Shown: positions 36,163-45,164, counted from the first letter of the stretch. The stretch is 64,000 bases of DNA from an uncultured Paracoccaceae bacterium (GCA_937924905.1 CALDUK010000001.1:62001-126000); one strand, 5' to 3'. Numbers and translations: made by a program. Notes: generated by a model not told the origin, from the letters alone.

Positions 36163-36660
36163 TCAGCGATAGATGGCGATGGGCGTGCCCGTGCGGACCA
36201 TCGCATAGATTTCTTCCATCTCGTCATTGCTGACGGCGATGCAGCCCCATGTCCAATCCCGAACCAGCAGCCCCGCCGGGTTGCCACGGCCATGGATGAA
36301 GATGTCGCCGCCGGGGTCTTTGCCCAAGGCTTTGGCTTCGGCGCGATCCCGGGCGTTTGGATAGTTGATGCCAAGCGACAGGTGGAACCGACTGCGCGGG
36401 TTGCGGCGATCGATAAAATAAAGCCCCTCGGGTGTGCGCCCGTCGCCCGACACTTTTTTGTCGCCACGCGGCTCAAAGCCCAGATCAATACGATAGGACC
36501 GAAGCACCTTTTTGTTGTGCATCAGATGCATGGCGCGGGCGTTTTTGAAGACGATAATCTTCGTCACTGCGGGCCCGTCATAAGTTCGAAACTTTGACGA
36601 ACAGCCCGACACTGCCAAGAGCAACGCCATGATCAGCGTTAGCCTGAAAAACAACCGCAT
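36163..36660 (-). CDS. L,D-transpeptidase-family lipoprotein (YkuD/YafK-like)
   Basis: A 165-residue protein with a lipoprotein signal (MRLFFRLTLIMALLLAVSGC, lipobox VSGC). The YkuD core is ALHLM-like AMHLMHNKKVLRSYRIDLGF, GDGRTPEGLYFID near residue 80, FIHGRGNPAG near residue 123 (catalytic His) and DWTWGCIAVSN near residue 136 (catalytic Cys in WGC). It resembles the short YafK-type members that cut or make L,D-linkages to the murein. Being anchored to a membrane, it would act in the periplasm. It forms a cell-wall group with the genes at 34882 and 35620. Confidence 0.88.
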   Translation of the reverse strand: MRLFFRLTLIMALLLAVSGCSSKFRTYDGPAVTKIIVFKNARAMHLMHNKKVLRSYRIDLGFEPRGDKKVSGDGRTPEGLYFIDRRNPRSRFHLSLGINYPNARDRAEAKALGKDPGGDIFIHGRGNPAGLLVRDWTWGCIAVSNDEMEEIYAMVRTGTPIAIYR

Positions 36661-36763
36661 GCCTCAACCCTTGTTTTTTGCAAACCTCTATAGGGCAAAA
36701 CCGGTTCTGGGTATCCCCTTGTCTGTCGCAGAGCGCCTGCCGACGTGGTGCTTGTGCAACGAT

Positions 36764-36853
36764 CAGATCGCCAGACCTTCGGCATCGAAGAAATGCAGAC
36801 GGTCGGTTGGGGCATCGAGCCCGATTGTTTGACCGGGCGCAAGAGAGGTGGTC
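36764..36853 (-). pseudogene. C-terminal remnant of an ABC sugar-transporter ATPase (AglK/UgpC type)
   Basis: Only the last ~28 codons remain: the minus strand reads LAPGQTIGLDAPTDRLHFFD and then AEGLAI before a TGA at 36764-36766. This is the characteristic end of the TOBE domain of MalK/UgpC/AglK-type ATPases. The rest of the gene is absent; the sequence upstream belongs to a LacI-family regulator fragment. It is the right border of a large deletion. Confidence 0.75.
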
Positions 36854-36868
36854 CTAGATTTTGGACCA
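36849..36868. repeat. 6-bp inverted repeat at the deletion junction
   Basis: TGGTCC (36849-36854) and GGACCA (36863-36868) flank 8 bases exactly where the regulator remnant stops and the ATPase remnant begins. It could be a coincidence or a sequence that took part in the deletion. Confidence 0.35.
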
Positions 36869-37482
36869 TTTTGCAGCCGGCTTAAGGTGGATCAGGGTTT
36901 CATCTGTAGACAATCCGCAGTCGGACATCCCGGTGCGAAAGCCATCTTCGCGCAAATGGCTGAAGTTATATTCCGTGCCGCCGCCCACAAAGCCAATCCG
37001 CGTGTGACCGTGATCTGCCAAACGGCGTACGGCTTCCTGCATGGCATCTTCACCAAGGATATCGAACCACGCGTCCGACCCGATGTCCTGTAAGCGGCCA
37101 TATAGCACAAAGGGCACGCCCAGCTTGCGCAACAGATTTGCGCGCGGATCATTGGTAAAGGTTCGGGGGAGAATGAACCCATCCGCTTTGCGTTCTGTCA
37201 CCAGCCGTTCGGTGGTGGTCTGCATCTCAGACCCCCCCCGCCGAGGTCGCAACCGTCAGTGTCCAGGAAGCCGCGCTTGCGGGTGACGTCCGAAATATCG
37301 GGATAGTTGTTCAGCGCCCGCGATACGGTGCTTTTGGTCACGCCAAGCGCGTCGGCCACATCCGAAATGGTCACACGCCCCGGGCGTGGGCTTGGATCAA
37401 TGTCCGAGAATGCTGGGAACCTGTCCCCCCGAATCAGAGTGTCGGGGCCGGAACCGGTTTCGGCAAGTTTTTTCAAACCCAC
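36854..37482 (-). pseudogene. Broken LacI-family repressor (AglR-like)
   Basis: The first frame (37482 down to about 37270) encodes a LacI helix-turn-helix (RVTISDVADALGVTKSTVSR, then ALNNYPDISDVTRKR). After an out-of-frame internal loss of some tens of codons, the sensor domain resumes (WTLTVATSAGG), is shifted again at a run of eight C (37232-37239), and continues as ERLVTERKADGFILPRTF, then GEDAMQEAVRRLADHGHTRI and GFVGGGTEYNFSHLREDG. It stops at TAG (36854-36856) long before the normal end. With the ATPase remnant next to it, this is an inactivated regulator of a lost alpha-glucoside-type transport operon. Confidence 0.8.
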
Positions 37483-37563
37483 CTTTTCCGAGTATTTCTG
37501 TTGGATTTTCGCGCAACTGGGGATAGCTAAACCCCTGAACCCAAACCGGCGCGCCTGTTCTCA

Positions 37564-39195
37564 ATGCTGAAACTCACAAACGCCCTAATGATGACGACCG
37601 TGTTTGTCGTGCTTGTTCTGTGCGCGTTTCCCATCATCGCTGTCGCCGTCGCAGCCTTGGGCGCGCCAACCGATGGGCTGTCAAACCTGATCCAGACAGT
37701 GTTGCCACTCTATATGTGGAACACGTTCGGACTGGTGATTGTGACAGGGCTTTCAACACTGCTTATCGGCCTTTCAACAGCGTGGCTGGTGACCATGACC
37801 GAGTTTCCGGGCAGGCGCATCTTAGAGGTGCTTCTGGTGCTGCCGTTCGCATTTCCGGCCTATGTCATGGCCTATGCCTATACCCACATTCTGGACCATC
37901 CGGGGATTGTACAATCCAGCTTGCGCGACCTCTTTGGCTGGGGGCCGCGCGACTATTGGTTTCCCGAGATACGGTCTTTTGGCGGCGCGGCGGCAATGTT
38001 GTCGCTGGTGCTATATCCCTATGTCTACCTGCTGGCGCGCGCTGCGTTCTTGTCGCAAAGCGGCGCACAGTTCATTGCAGCGCGCACTTTGGGGCACGGG
38101 CCCTGGAACACCTTTGTCACCGTCTCCTTGCCAATGGCACGGGCCGCCGCTTTTGGCGGTGTCTTGCTGGTCGCAATGGAGACAATTGCAGATTTCGGCA
38201 CAGTGTCGTTCTTTGGCGTCCAGACCTTTGCGACAGGCATATATCAAAGCTGGTTCGCAATGGCCGACCGCGCGGCGGCGGCGCAACTGGCGCTGGGTCT
38301 CTTAAGCTTTGCTTTGCTGCTGGCTTTGTTGGAACGCGTGACGCGGCGCACATCTGTCACCACCCATGGCCGGCGGCAAGAAGACATGCCGCGGTTTGAA
38401 TTGCAGGGCGCCAAGGGCTTTGCGGCGACGTTGATCTGTTTTCTGCCCGTTCTTCTGGGCGCGATCATCCCCACAATAGCGCTGATCACAATGGCGATCG
38501 GCAGTGAACAAGACCTTTTTGGTCAACGCTATCTGGGGTTCATCACCAACAGCCTGACACTGGCCCTGATGGGTGCGGTGCTGACCGTTCTGGCCGCCAT
38601 GGCCGTAGGCAGCGCTCGGCGGATATTTCCAAGCATTATGACGCGCACAGCGCTTCAGGCCGCGCGGCTTGGATATGCGGTGCCGGGTGGCGTTATCGCG
38701 GTCGGTTTGCTGGTGCCATTGGCCGCGTTCGACAACTGGCTCAGCGACAAGGCCGAAACGCTGTTCGGCGTTTCGACCGGATTGCTGATCACCGGGTCAG
38801 TTGCCCTGTTGCTGGTGGCCTATGTCGTTCGGTTTCTGGCGGCGGCGATCAGCGCCTATGAAAGCGGGGCAAGCGCGATGAACCCCAACCTGGACAATGC
38901 CGCGCGCATTCTGGGGGCGTCACCGATGCGGACGGCAATGCGCATCCATTCCCCATTGCTGACACCCAGCCTTCTGACAGCCGCGCTGATCGTCTTTGTC
39001 GATGTGATGAAAGAGCTTCCGGCAACCCTGATCTTGCGCCCCTTCAACTTTGACACGCTGGCGGTTCAGGCCTTTCGCCTGGCATCCGACGAACGGCTGG
39101 CAGGCGCGGCGGTGCCAAGCCTTGTGATCGCCGGCATCGGATTGGTGCCCACAATATTGCTTTGCCTGCGCATCCGACGCCGCAGCGGTGAGTGA
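37564..39195 (+). CDS. Iron(III) ABC transporter permease (FbpB-type, two fused halves)
   Basis: A 543-residue inner-membrane protein with about twelve hydrophobic segments in two homologous halves, as in FbpB/SfuB/AfuB permeases. Each half has its cytoplasmic EAA-type loop that docks the ATPase: AARTLGHGPWNTFVTVSLPM near residue 180 and AARILGASPMRTAMRIHSPL near residue 445. It should pass Fe3+ delivered by a periplasmic binding protein. No binding protein or ATPase gene is adjacent, so its partners are elsewhere. No clear ribosome-binding site precedes the ATG at 37564. It is divergent from the broken repressor. Confidence 0.88.
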   Translation: MLKLTNALMMTTVFVVLVLCAFPIIAVAVAALGAPTDGLSNLIQTVLPLYMWNTFGLVIVTGLSTLLIGLSTAWLVTMTEFPGRRILEVLLVLPFAFPAYVMAYAYTHILDHPGIVQSSLRDLFGWGPRDYWFPEIRSFGGAAAMLSLVLYPYVYLLARAAFLSQSGAQFIAARTLGHGPWNTFVTVSLPMARAAAFGGVLLVAMETIADFGTVSFFGVQTFATGIYQSWFAMADRAAAAQLALGLLSFALLLALLERVTRRTSVTTHGRRQEDMPRFELQGAKGFAATLICFLPVLLGAIIPTIALITMAIGSEQDLFGQRYLGFITNSLTLALMGAVLTVLAAMAVGSARRIFPSIMTRTALQAARLGYAVPGGVIAVGLLVPLAAFDNWLSDKAETLFGVSTGLLITGSVALLLVAYVVRFLAAAISAYESGASAMNPNLDNAARILGASPMRTAMRIHSPLLTPSLLTAALIVFVDVMKELPATLILRPFNFDTLAVQAFRLASDERLAGAAVPSLVIAGIGLVPTILLCLRIRRRSGE

Positions 39196-39442
39196 CCGGG
39201 CCTGTCATTGTGCAGTGGAGACCGTAATTTCTAAGCTACGCTACTCATTTGGTGAGCGTAAAAAATGAGATTATACAAAAATTCTCCCAATTGATTGTCA
39301 TGGTTCAAGCTCCGCATTGTGCTTTTAGCACCCACATCAGACGAACTCTGGGCCAAAGATTCTCTGACGCGAAACAAGGACAACAGAGGCGGACGAAAAT
39401 GGCCACCGACGCACATGGCGCGCCGATGACCTTGGAAGGCCC
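39196..39442. other. Gap between iron permease and sugar operon
   Basis: 247 bases, richer in A/T in its first half. On the plus strand a short open stretch reads APTSDELWAKDSLTRNKDNR and then GGRKWPPTHMARR before TGA near 39430, which looks like a degraded gene end, but I cannot name the family. An imperfect hairpin lies at about 39234-39260. No clear terminator for either neighbour was found. Confidence 0.35.
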
Positions 39443-40396
39443 TTAGAACGGGCTGTCAGGATAGTAGAAGTCCATCGCGTTCTCTTGTGTCACCAGAACA
39501 GAGCCGATCACGAAGGAACCGGATACCGGTGCGTTTGATGTCAGCCCAACGGCCGTCAGTTCAATCGCTGTCGCGATCATTGATGGTGGGTAGGTCACGT
39601 TGGCTGGGATCATCGCATCGCCATCAGCTGTGCGCTTGATCATTTCCTTCATACCGGCACCGCCAAGGACGAACTGAATTTCGTCACGCCCAGCAGCTTC
39701 GATCGCGGCAAGAACGCCAATGGCCATGTCGTCATCAGACGCCCAGACCGCATCGATGCTTGGATATTTCGACAGGAAATCCTGCATCACGGTAAAGCTG
39801 TCGTCACGGTTCCAGTTGCCGTGCTCCATCGCCAGAACATTGATGCCAGAGCCTTCAATCGCGGCAGTAAAGGAATCGACACGCTCGTTATCGATGGTCG
39901 TTGGGATGCCGCGGAACACAACGATGTCACCACCGTCGGGCATTTTTGACACCATGTATTCACCGGACACTGTCCCAAAGCCTTTATTGTCGCCCGCGAC
40001 ATAAAGGTCTTCGATCCCGGCAACCGACAAGCCACGGTCAACCACGGTTACCCATGCGCCACTGTCCGCGACGGCCTGAACCGGTGGTGTCAGCGGGTCG
40101 GATTCAAACGGTAGAACCACCAATGCGTCGATATTGCGCGTGGCCACCATGTCTTCGATGTCGTTCACCTGCTTGCCCGGATCAGAGGCGGTGGCCAGAA
40201 CGAAATCGAGACCCGGATACACTTCTTCCAGACGCTCGACCGTTTCTTTCGCGTGGAAGTTCATACCACCCGCCCAGCCGTGGGTCGCTGCCGGGATCGA
40301 CACGCCGACCACCTTGACCGCGTGTCCATCGGCAAATGCGGCACTGCTCACAGCTGTGGCCAGTGCGGCAGCGATAAATGTTTGCGAATATTTCAT
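39443..40396 (-). CDS. Ribose-type sugar ABC transporter, periplasmic binding protein
   Basis: A 317-residue exported protein. The signal peptide is MKYSQTFIAAALATAVSSAA with cleavage near FADG. The periplasmic-binding fold of the RbsB class is seen in VVGVSIPAATHGWAGGMNFH, FVLATASDPGKQVNDIEDMV, IDALVVLPFESDPLTP, and later IDAVWASDDDMAIGVLAAIE. It captures a sugar and hands it to the permease encoded just upstream on the same strand. The ATG at 40396 has a strong AAGGGAGGAG ribosome-binding site, fitting its need for high expression as last gene of the operon. The sugar is probably a pentose or related, judging by xylA in the operon. Confidence 0.9.
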   Translation of the reverse strand: MKYSQTFIAAALATAVSSAAFADGHAVKVVGVSIPAATHGWAGGMNFHAKETVERLEEVYPGLDFVLATASDPGKQVNDIEDMVATRNIDALVVLPFESDPLTPPVQAVADSGAWVTVVDRGLSVAGIEDLYVAGDNKGFGTVSGEYMVSKMPDGGDIVVFRGIPTTIDNERVDSFTAAIEGSGINVLAMEHGNWNRDDSFTVMQDFLSKYPSIDAVWASDDDMAIGVLAAIEAAGRDEIQFVLGGAGMKEMIKRTADGDAMIPANVTYPPSMIATAIELTAVGLTSNAPVSGSFVIGSVLVTQENAMDFYYPDSPF

Positions 40397-40430
40397 TGTT
40401 TGCTCCTCCCTTGAAGCGTTGGCTTATGGC

Positions 40431-41429
40431 TTAACTTGCAGCCTTACGTTCGCGCTGCAGGATCACAGCGAGAATGATGATGACCCCTTGGATCGCACCG
40501 TTCAGATAGGGCGAGACAAAGTCGGTCAGATTTAGAATGTTGCCGATCAGGCTGAGGATCAGAACACCGATGACGGTGCCCCAGACCCGGCCAAACCCGC
40601 CCTTAAGGACAGTGCCGCCGATGATCACGGCGGCGATTGCCTCAAGTTCCCAAAGAACGCCGGTAGAGGCTGAGGCCGAGCCAAGACGCGGCACATACAT
40701 GATGGTCGCAATACCCACGAGGATGCCGAGGGCGGCGTATGAAATCAGCCGTGTCCGGCGGACATTCACGTTCGAGTAATGCGCCACATGTTCGTTCGAG
40801 CCGGTCGCAGCACAGTGGCGGCCATAAACAGAGCGGGACATGATAATTTCGCCAATGATCACAACCACGGCAAAGACGATGATGGGCCAGCTGACCCCCA
40901 GAATACCTTCAAAATAGACGGGCCGATAGAAGGTCCGCAGTCCGAAATCAAGCGACAGTGTGCCCCCATCGGCAAGCCATGTGACAAGCGAGCGGTAGAT
41001 GCCCATCGACCCAAGCGTCACGATGAAGGCTTCGATCCCTAGCGTGGTGATCAGAAACCCGTTCAAAAGCCCCGCAAGCATCCCGGCAACAATCGCCGTC
41101 ACCATCCCTAGCAAAATGATGGGTATCCCGATCCCCATGCTGGGTAGGGCGGCATTCATGACCAAAATCATCAACCCCGCGATAAAGGCCGCCATTGATC
41201 CGACCGATAAATCCAGCCCGCCTGCGGTGATCACAAAGGTCATGCCAACCGCAATGATCCCAATGAATGCAGACCGCGCGAGAACGTTTGTGATGTTGGC
41301 CGCACTCAGGAAATTTGAATTCAGCATCGCGCCGATGATCACCAACACCACCAAGGCAATGATCGGACCAAGCACGGACATTGAGGGCATCCGAGGTCCG
41401 CGCGTTTGATCTGGTGTTGTATCGGTCAT
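40431..41429 (-). CDS. Ribose-type sugar ABC transporter, permease
   Basis: A 332-residue membrane protein with about 8-10 hydrophobic segments and the RbsC/XylH-class landmarks FVITAGGLDLSVGSMAAFIA near residue 65, LAGLLNGFLITTLGIEAFIV near residue 120, and ATGSNEHVAHYSNVNVRRTR near residue 215 (the conserved cytoplasmic loop contacting the ATPase). IIGGTVLKGGFGRVWGTVIG near residue 275 is also typical. It works with the two-domain ATPase encoded 10 bases upstream. Confidence 0.93.
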   Translation of the reverse strand: MTDTTPDQTRGPRMPSMSVLGPIIALVVLVIIGAMLNSNFLSAANITNVLARSAFIGIIAVGMTFVITAGGLDLSVGSMAAFIAGLMILVMNAALPSMGIGIPIILLGMVTAIVAGMLAGLLNGFLITTLGIEAFIVTLGSMGIYRSLVTWLADGGTLSLDFGLRTFYRPVYFEGILGVSWPIIVFAVVVIIGEIIMSRSVYGRHCAATGSNEHVAHYSNVNVRRTRLISYAALGILVGIATIMYVPRLGSASASTGVLWELEAIAAVIIGGTVLKGGFGRVWGTVIGVLILSLIGNILNLTDFVSPYLNGAIQGVIIILAVILQRERKAAS

Positions 41430-41439
41430 CTGTTCTTCC

Positions 41440-42957
41440 TCAGGCCATTTCAGGCGTTTGTTCGGCGCTTAGTCCCATGGACAGGCGGACGATTGCGTCT
41501 TCGTTGATTTCATGGAGGTCAAGCATCCCGCTGATGCCACCAAGCCGCATCACCAGAACCCGATCCGCCAAGCCGATCAGTTCCGGCATTTCGGATGTGA
41601 TGACGATGATCGCGTGCCCCGCATCAGCCAGCTTACGCAGAAACGCGTAGATCTGTTGTTTGGTCCCGATATCAATCCCGCGCGTGGGTTCGTCCACGAT
41701 CAGCACGCGAGGTTCAGACAGCATGACTTTGGCCAAAAGCAGCTTTTGTTGGTTGCCCCCCGACATATTGCCAACCCGCACATCCCGCGTGCCTGCGCGA
41801 ATGTCGAATTCTGCGATGGCATCTGTCAGGGCGTTTTCTTCTGCGCCCCGATCAATCAGGAAGCCGCCGAATTTGTGCAAATTTTGAAGCGTGAGGTTTT
41901 CCCGCATGCCCCGTTCAAGCAGCAGCCCACGCAATTTGCGATCTTCGGTCAGGTAACAAAGCCCTGCCTGTTGTGCATCGCCGGGCCGTTTGAATTGGGC
42001 TGGCTTTTCGAACAATGTGATTTTGGTCGATGTGGCCGGGCGCAGACCGGCAAGCCCTTCCATCAACTCGGTGCGCCCGGCACCGATCAAGCCGCCGATC
42101 CCGAGGATTTCGCCCTTGCGCAGCGTGAACGACACGTTTTCGGCAAAGCCCGGCACGCTCAGGTTTCGCACGTCCAGCACCACGGGCGCATCAGCGGCAA
42201 CCCCCGGCTTGGCCGGATAAAGGTCAGATACATCGCGGCCCACCATCGCGGTGGCCATTGCATCCTCGGTAATCTCGGACGTTGGTCCTGTGTGCACCAC
42301 ATTGCCGTCCCGCATGATGGTGACATGATCCGAGATGGCTTTGACTTCGTCCAATTTATGCGAGGTGAATAGAATGGCCGTGCCTGCTGCGCGCAGGGCG
42401 GCAACCTGTTTGAACAGTACGTCTGTTTCGCGGTTGGTCAGCACCGCTGTGGGTTCATCCATGATCAAAATGCGCGCGTCCCGCGACAACGCCTTGGCAA
42501 TTTCGACCATTTGTTTTTCTGAATTGGACAGGTTTGACACCAGCGTGTCGGGCGAGACATCGCAGGCCAGCCGTGCCAAGTATTCCCGCGTGCGACGCCG
42601 CATCTCGGTCTTGTCCAGCAAAAGCCCGCGTTTCAATTCACGGCCCAAAAAGACATTCTGTTCGACGGTCAATTGTTCGGCCAGATTAAATTCCTGGTGG
42701 ATCATCACAATCCCGGCGGCTTCGCCGTCTTGGAGGCTTTTGAATTGCGCGGTCTGGCCATCGCACAGAACAGCCCCTTCTGTTGGCGGTTGATAGCCCG
42801 CCAAGATCTTCATCGTGGTGGATTTGCCTGCCCCGTTCTCGCCGATCAACGCATGCACACTGCCCGCATGCAGCGCGAGGTTTACCCCGTGCAGCACTTC
42901 GACGGGGCCAAAGCTTTTGCTAACGTTTTGAAGAGCGACAACGGGGTCAGTGGTCAT
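41440..42957 (-). CDS. Ribose-type sugar ABC transporter, double ATPase domain
   Basis: A 505-residue protein with two ABC domains, as in RbsA/XylG/MglA. The first has Walker A ALIGENGAGKSTTMKILAGY, a signature LSNSEKQMVEIAKALSRDAR and Walker B ILIMDEPTAVLT. The second has the degenerate P-loop GIGGLIGAGRTELMEGLAGL that is usual in this class, the signature NMSGGNQQKLLLAKVML and Walker B VLIVDEPTRGIDIGTK. I chose the ATG at 42957 (MTTDPVVALQ), which overlaps the oxidoreductase stop as ATGA; the longer frame to 42999 runs inside the upstream gene. It energises sugar uptake with the permease and binding protein. Confidence 0.95.
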   Translation of the reverse strand: MTTDPVVALQNVSKSFGPVEVLHGVNLALHAGSVHALIGENGAGKSTTMKILAGYQPPTEGAVLCDGQTAQFKSLQDGEAAGIVMIHQEFNLAEQLTVEQNVFLGRELKRGLLLDKTEMRRRTREYLARLACDVSPDTLVSNLSNSEKQMVEIAKALSRDARILIMDEPTAVLTNRETDVLFKQVAALRAAGTAILFTSHKLDEVKAISDHVTIMRDGNVVHTGPTSEITEDAMATAMVGRDVSDLYPAKPGVAADAPVVLDVRNLSVPGFAENVSFTLRKGEILGIGGLIGAGRTELMEGLAGLRPATSTKITLFEKPAQFKRPGDAQQAGLCYLTEDRKLRGLLLERGMRENLTLQNLHKFGGFLIDRGAEENALTDAIAEFDIRAGTRDVRVGNMSGGNQQKLLLAKVMLSEPRVLIVDEPTRGIDIGTKQQIYAFLRKLADAGHAIIVITSEMPELIGLADRVLVMRLGGISGMLDLHEINEDAIVRLSMGLSAEQTPEMA

Positions 42958-44090
42958 AGCGTGGTCCACGCCGCGTCGCTGGCCGATGATGTCACGCAAG
43001 CGTTGATGAACCGCATGCCGTCCATACCTGCGTCAATGCCAGGCAACACACCCATAGCTGTGCCGCGATCAGCACCGCCTTGAACTGCGCGAATAGCATC
43101 TGCGGCTTCGTTATAGATCGTGGCGAAGCCTTCCAGATAGCCTTCGGGATGGCCGCCGGGGATGCGGCTGACGGATTGCGATGCTTCGGTCGCACCAGCG
43201 CCATTTCGGGTCAGCAGGCGTTTTGGTTCGCCGTGCGGGGTGAACCAAAGATAGTTGGGGTCCTCTTGGCACCATTCCAGCCCGCCCTTGTCGCCGTAGA
43301 CCCGCAGTTTCAGCGCGTTTTCATTACCCGGCGCCACCTGACTGGACCAAAGCATCCCGCGCGCCCCGCCTGCAAAGCGCAGCATCATATGGGCGTTGTC
43401 GTCCAGGCTGCGCCCCGATCCGAAGGCTTGCAGATCGGCGGCAAGGCTTTCGACGGTGAGCCCGGTGACGAAACAAGCCAGATTATGCGCGTGCGTGCCA
43501 ATGTCGCCGACCGAGCCGCCTGCGCCGGACCGCGCAGGGTCGGTGCGCCATTCGGCCTGTTTCAGCCCTTCGTTTTCCATGGGCGATGTCAGCCAATCCT
43601 GCGGATATTCAGCCTGCACAATACGGATCTGACCCAACTGCCCCGAGGCGACCATATCGCGCGCTTGGCGGATCATGGGATAGCCCGTGTAATTGTGGGT
43701 CAGGATAAACAGCGCTTTTGACTGTGCGACAGCTTTTTCCAGTGCCTTGGCGTCTCCTATGGTCGATGTCAGAGGTTTGTCGCAGATCACATGGATGCCT
43801 TGCGCCAAAAACGCCTTGGCCGCCGCCGCGTGAACGTGGTTGGGGGTGACAATCGACACCGCCTCGATCCCGTCGTCGCGGCCCGCTTCGGCTTTGGCCA
43901 TTTCATCAAAGCTGCCATAGGACCGCGCGATTCCGAGAGCTTTGGCGCTGTCTGCCGATTTTTCCGGCGTTGACGAAAGCGCGCCCGCGACCAGTTCAAA
44001 ACGGTCGTCGATGCGCGCGGCGATGCGGTGGACCCCACCGATGAAGGCGTCGTTGCCGCCGCCGACCATGCCCAATCTGATCCGTGCCAT
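42954..44090 (-). CDS. Gfo/Idh/MocA-family NAD(P)-dependent oxidoreductase
   Basis: A 378-residue sugar dehydrogenase-like enzyme. The N-terminal Rossmann motif is RLGMVGGGNDAFIGGVHRIA; VICDKPLTSTIGDAKALEKA near residue 95 is the E-K-P motif of the family in the form CDKP, with Lys kept. GGSVGDIGTHAHNLACFVTG near residue 190 holds the expected Asp and His of the active site. These enzymes oxidise or epimerise sugars and cyclitols. It is coupled to its neighbours at both ends (TGATG with the isomerase gene, ATGA with the ATPase gene). The substrate is unknown. Confidence 0.9.
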   Translation of the reverse strand: MARIRLGMVGGGNDAFIGGVHRIAARIDDRFELVAGALSSTPEKSADSAKALGIARSYGSFDEMAKAEAGRDDGIEAVSIVTPNHVHAAAAKAFLAQGIHVICDKPLTSTIGDAKALEKAVAQSKALFILTHNYTGYPMIRQARDMVASGQLGQIRIVQAEYPQDWLTSPMENEGLKQAEWRTDPARSGAGGSVGDIGTHAHNLACFVTGLTVESLAADLQAFGSGRSLDDNAHMMLRFAGGARGMLWSSQVAPGNENALKLRVYGDKGGLEWCQEDPNYLWFTPHGEPKRLLTRNGAGATEASQSVSRIPGGHPEGYLEGFATIYNEAADAIRAVQGGADRGTAMGVLPGIDAGMDGMRFINACVTSSASDAAWTTL

Positions 44091-45145
44091 CAGTCGATCC
44101 CCAGCATTTTGCGGTTTGCGGCCTCATCCGTGCCACCATCTGCGAAATCATCAAACGCACGCTCCGTCACACGGATGATGTGATCGGACACAAATTTCGC
44201 GCCTTCACGGGCACCGTCTTCTGGGTGCTTCAGGCAGCATTCCCATTCGACCACAGCCCAGCCGTCAAAATCCATGGCAGAAAGCTTGGAAAAGATAGCC
44301 TTAAAATCGACCTGCCCATCACCCAATGAGCGGAACCGTCCAGCGCGATCCACCCATGGCTGATAGCCTGAATAGACACCCTGCCGCCCGGTCGGATTGA
44401 ACTCTGCATCTTTGACGTGGAACATCTTGATCCGGTCTTTGTAGATGTCGAGGTTGTCGAGGTAATCCAGACATTGCAGCACATAATGCGATGGATCATA
44501 GAGCATGTTCGCCCGGGCGTGGTTGCCGGTGCGTTCAAGAAACATCTCGTAAGTGATGCCGTCGTGCAGGTCTTCGCCTGGGTGAATTTCATAGCAAACA
44601 TCAACGCCGCACTCTTCGGCGTGGTTCAAAATTGGCAACCAGCGCGCAGCCAGTTCATCGAACGCGGTTTCAACCAGACCGGCGGGGCGCTGCGGCCACG
44701 GATAGATATAGGGCCAGGCCAGCGCACCCGAGAACGTTGCATGTGCGCCAATCCGCATATTTTTCGACGCGGTCAGCGCTTTTTTGACCTGATCCACTGC
44801 CCATTCTTGACGTGCCTTGGGATTGCCATGCACCGAAGGGTCGGCAAAACCGTCGAACGCTGTGTCATAGGCGGGATGCACCGCCACAAGCTGGCCTTGC
44901 AGGTGGGTCGAAAGCTCTGTCACTTCGACGCCGTTTTCAGCCGCTTGGCCCTTGAAGGTGTCGCAATAGTCTTTGCTGGACGCGGCCTTGTCCAGATCAA
45001 TCAAGCGCGCATCCCAGCTTGGTACCTGCACGCCCTTATAGCCGCAATCGGCGGCCCATTTGGTGATGCTGTCCCACGAGTTGAAAGGGGCGGCGTCACC
45101 GGCGAATTGCGCCAGGAACAGCGCGGGGCCTTTGATGGTTTTCAT
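44090..45145 (-). CDS. Sugar phosphate isomerase/epimerase (TIM-barrel, AP-endonuclease-2 type)
   Basis: A 351-residue TIM-barrel protein. Metal-ligand strands are visible: CYEIHPGEDLHDG near residue 190 (Glu), MLYDPSHYVLQCLDY near residue 222 (Asp, His), RIKMFHVKDAEFNPTG near residue 245 (His), and VVEWECCLKHPEDGA near residue 310 (Glu). Such proteins interconvert keto-sugars or inososes and are common partners of Gfo/Idh oxidoreductases. I chose the ATG at 45145 (MKTIKGPALF), which has the ribosome-binding site AGGGAGGAAG; the longer frame to 45265 overlaps xylA. It follows xylA after 19 bases. Confidence 0.88.
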   Translation of the reverse strand: MKTIKGPALFLAQFAGDAAPFNSWDSITKWAADCGYKGVQVPSWDARLIDLDKAASSKDYCDTFKGQAAENGVEVTELSTHLQGQLVAVHPAYDTAFDGFADPSVHGNPKARQEWAVDQVKKALTASKNMRIGAHATFSGALAWPYIYPWPQRPAGLVETAFDELAARWLPILNHAEECGVDVCYEIHPGEDLHDGITYEMFLERTGNHARANMLYDPSHYVLQCLDYLDNLDIYKDRIKMFHVKDAEFNPTGRQGVYSGYQPWVDRAGRFRSLGDGQVDFKAIFSKLSAMDFDGWAVVEWECCLKHPEDGAREGAKFVSDHIIRVTERAFDDFADGGTDEAANRKMLGID

Positions 45146-45164
45146 GGTCTTCCTCCCTGTCCGC

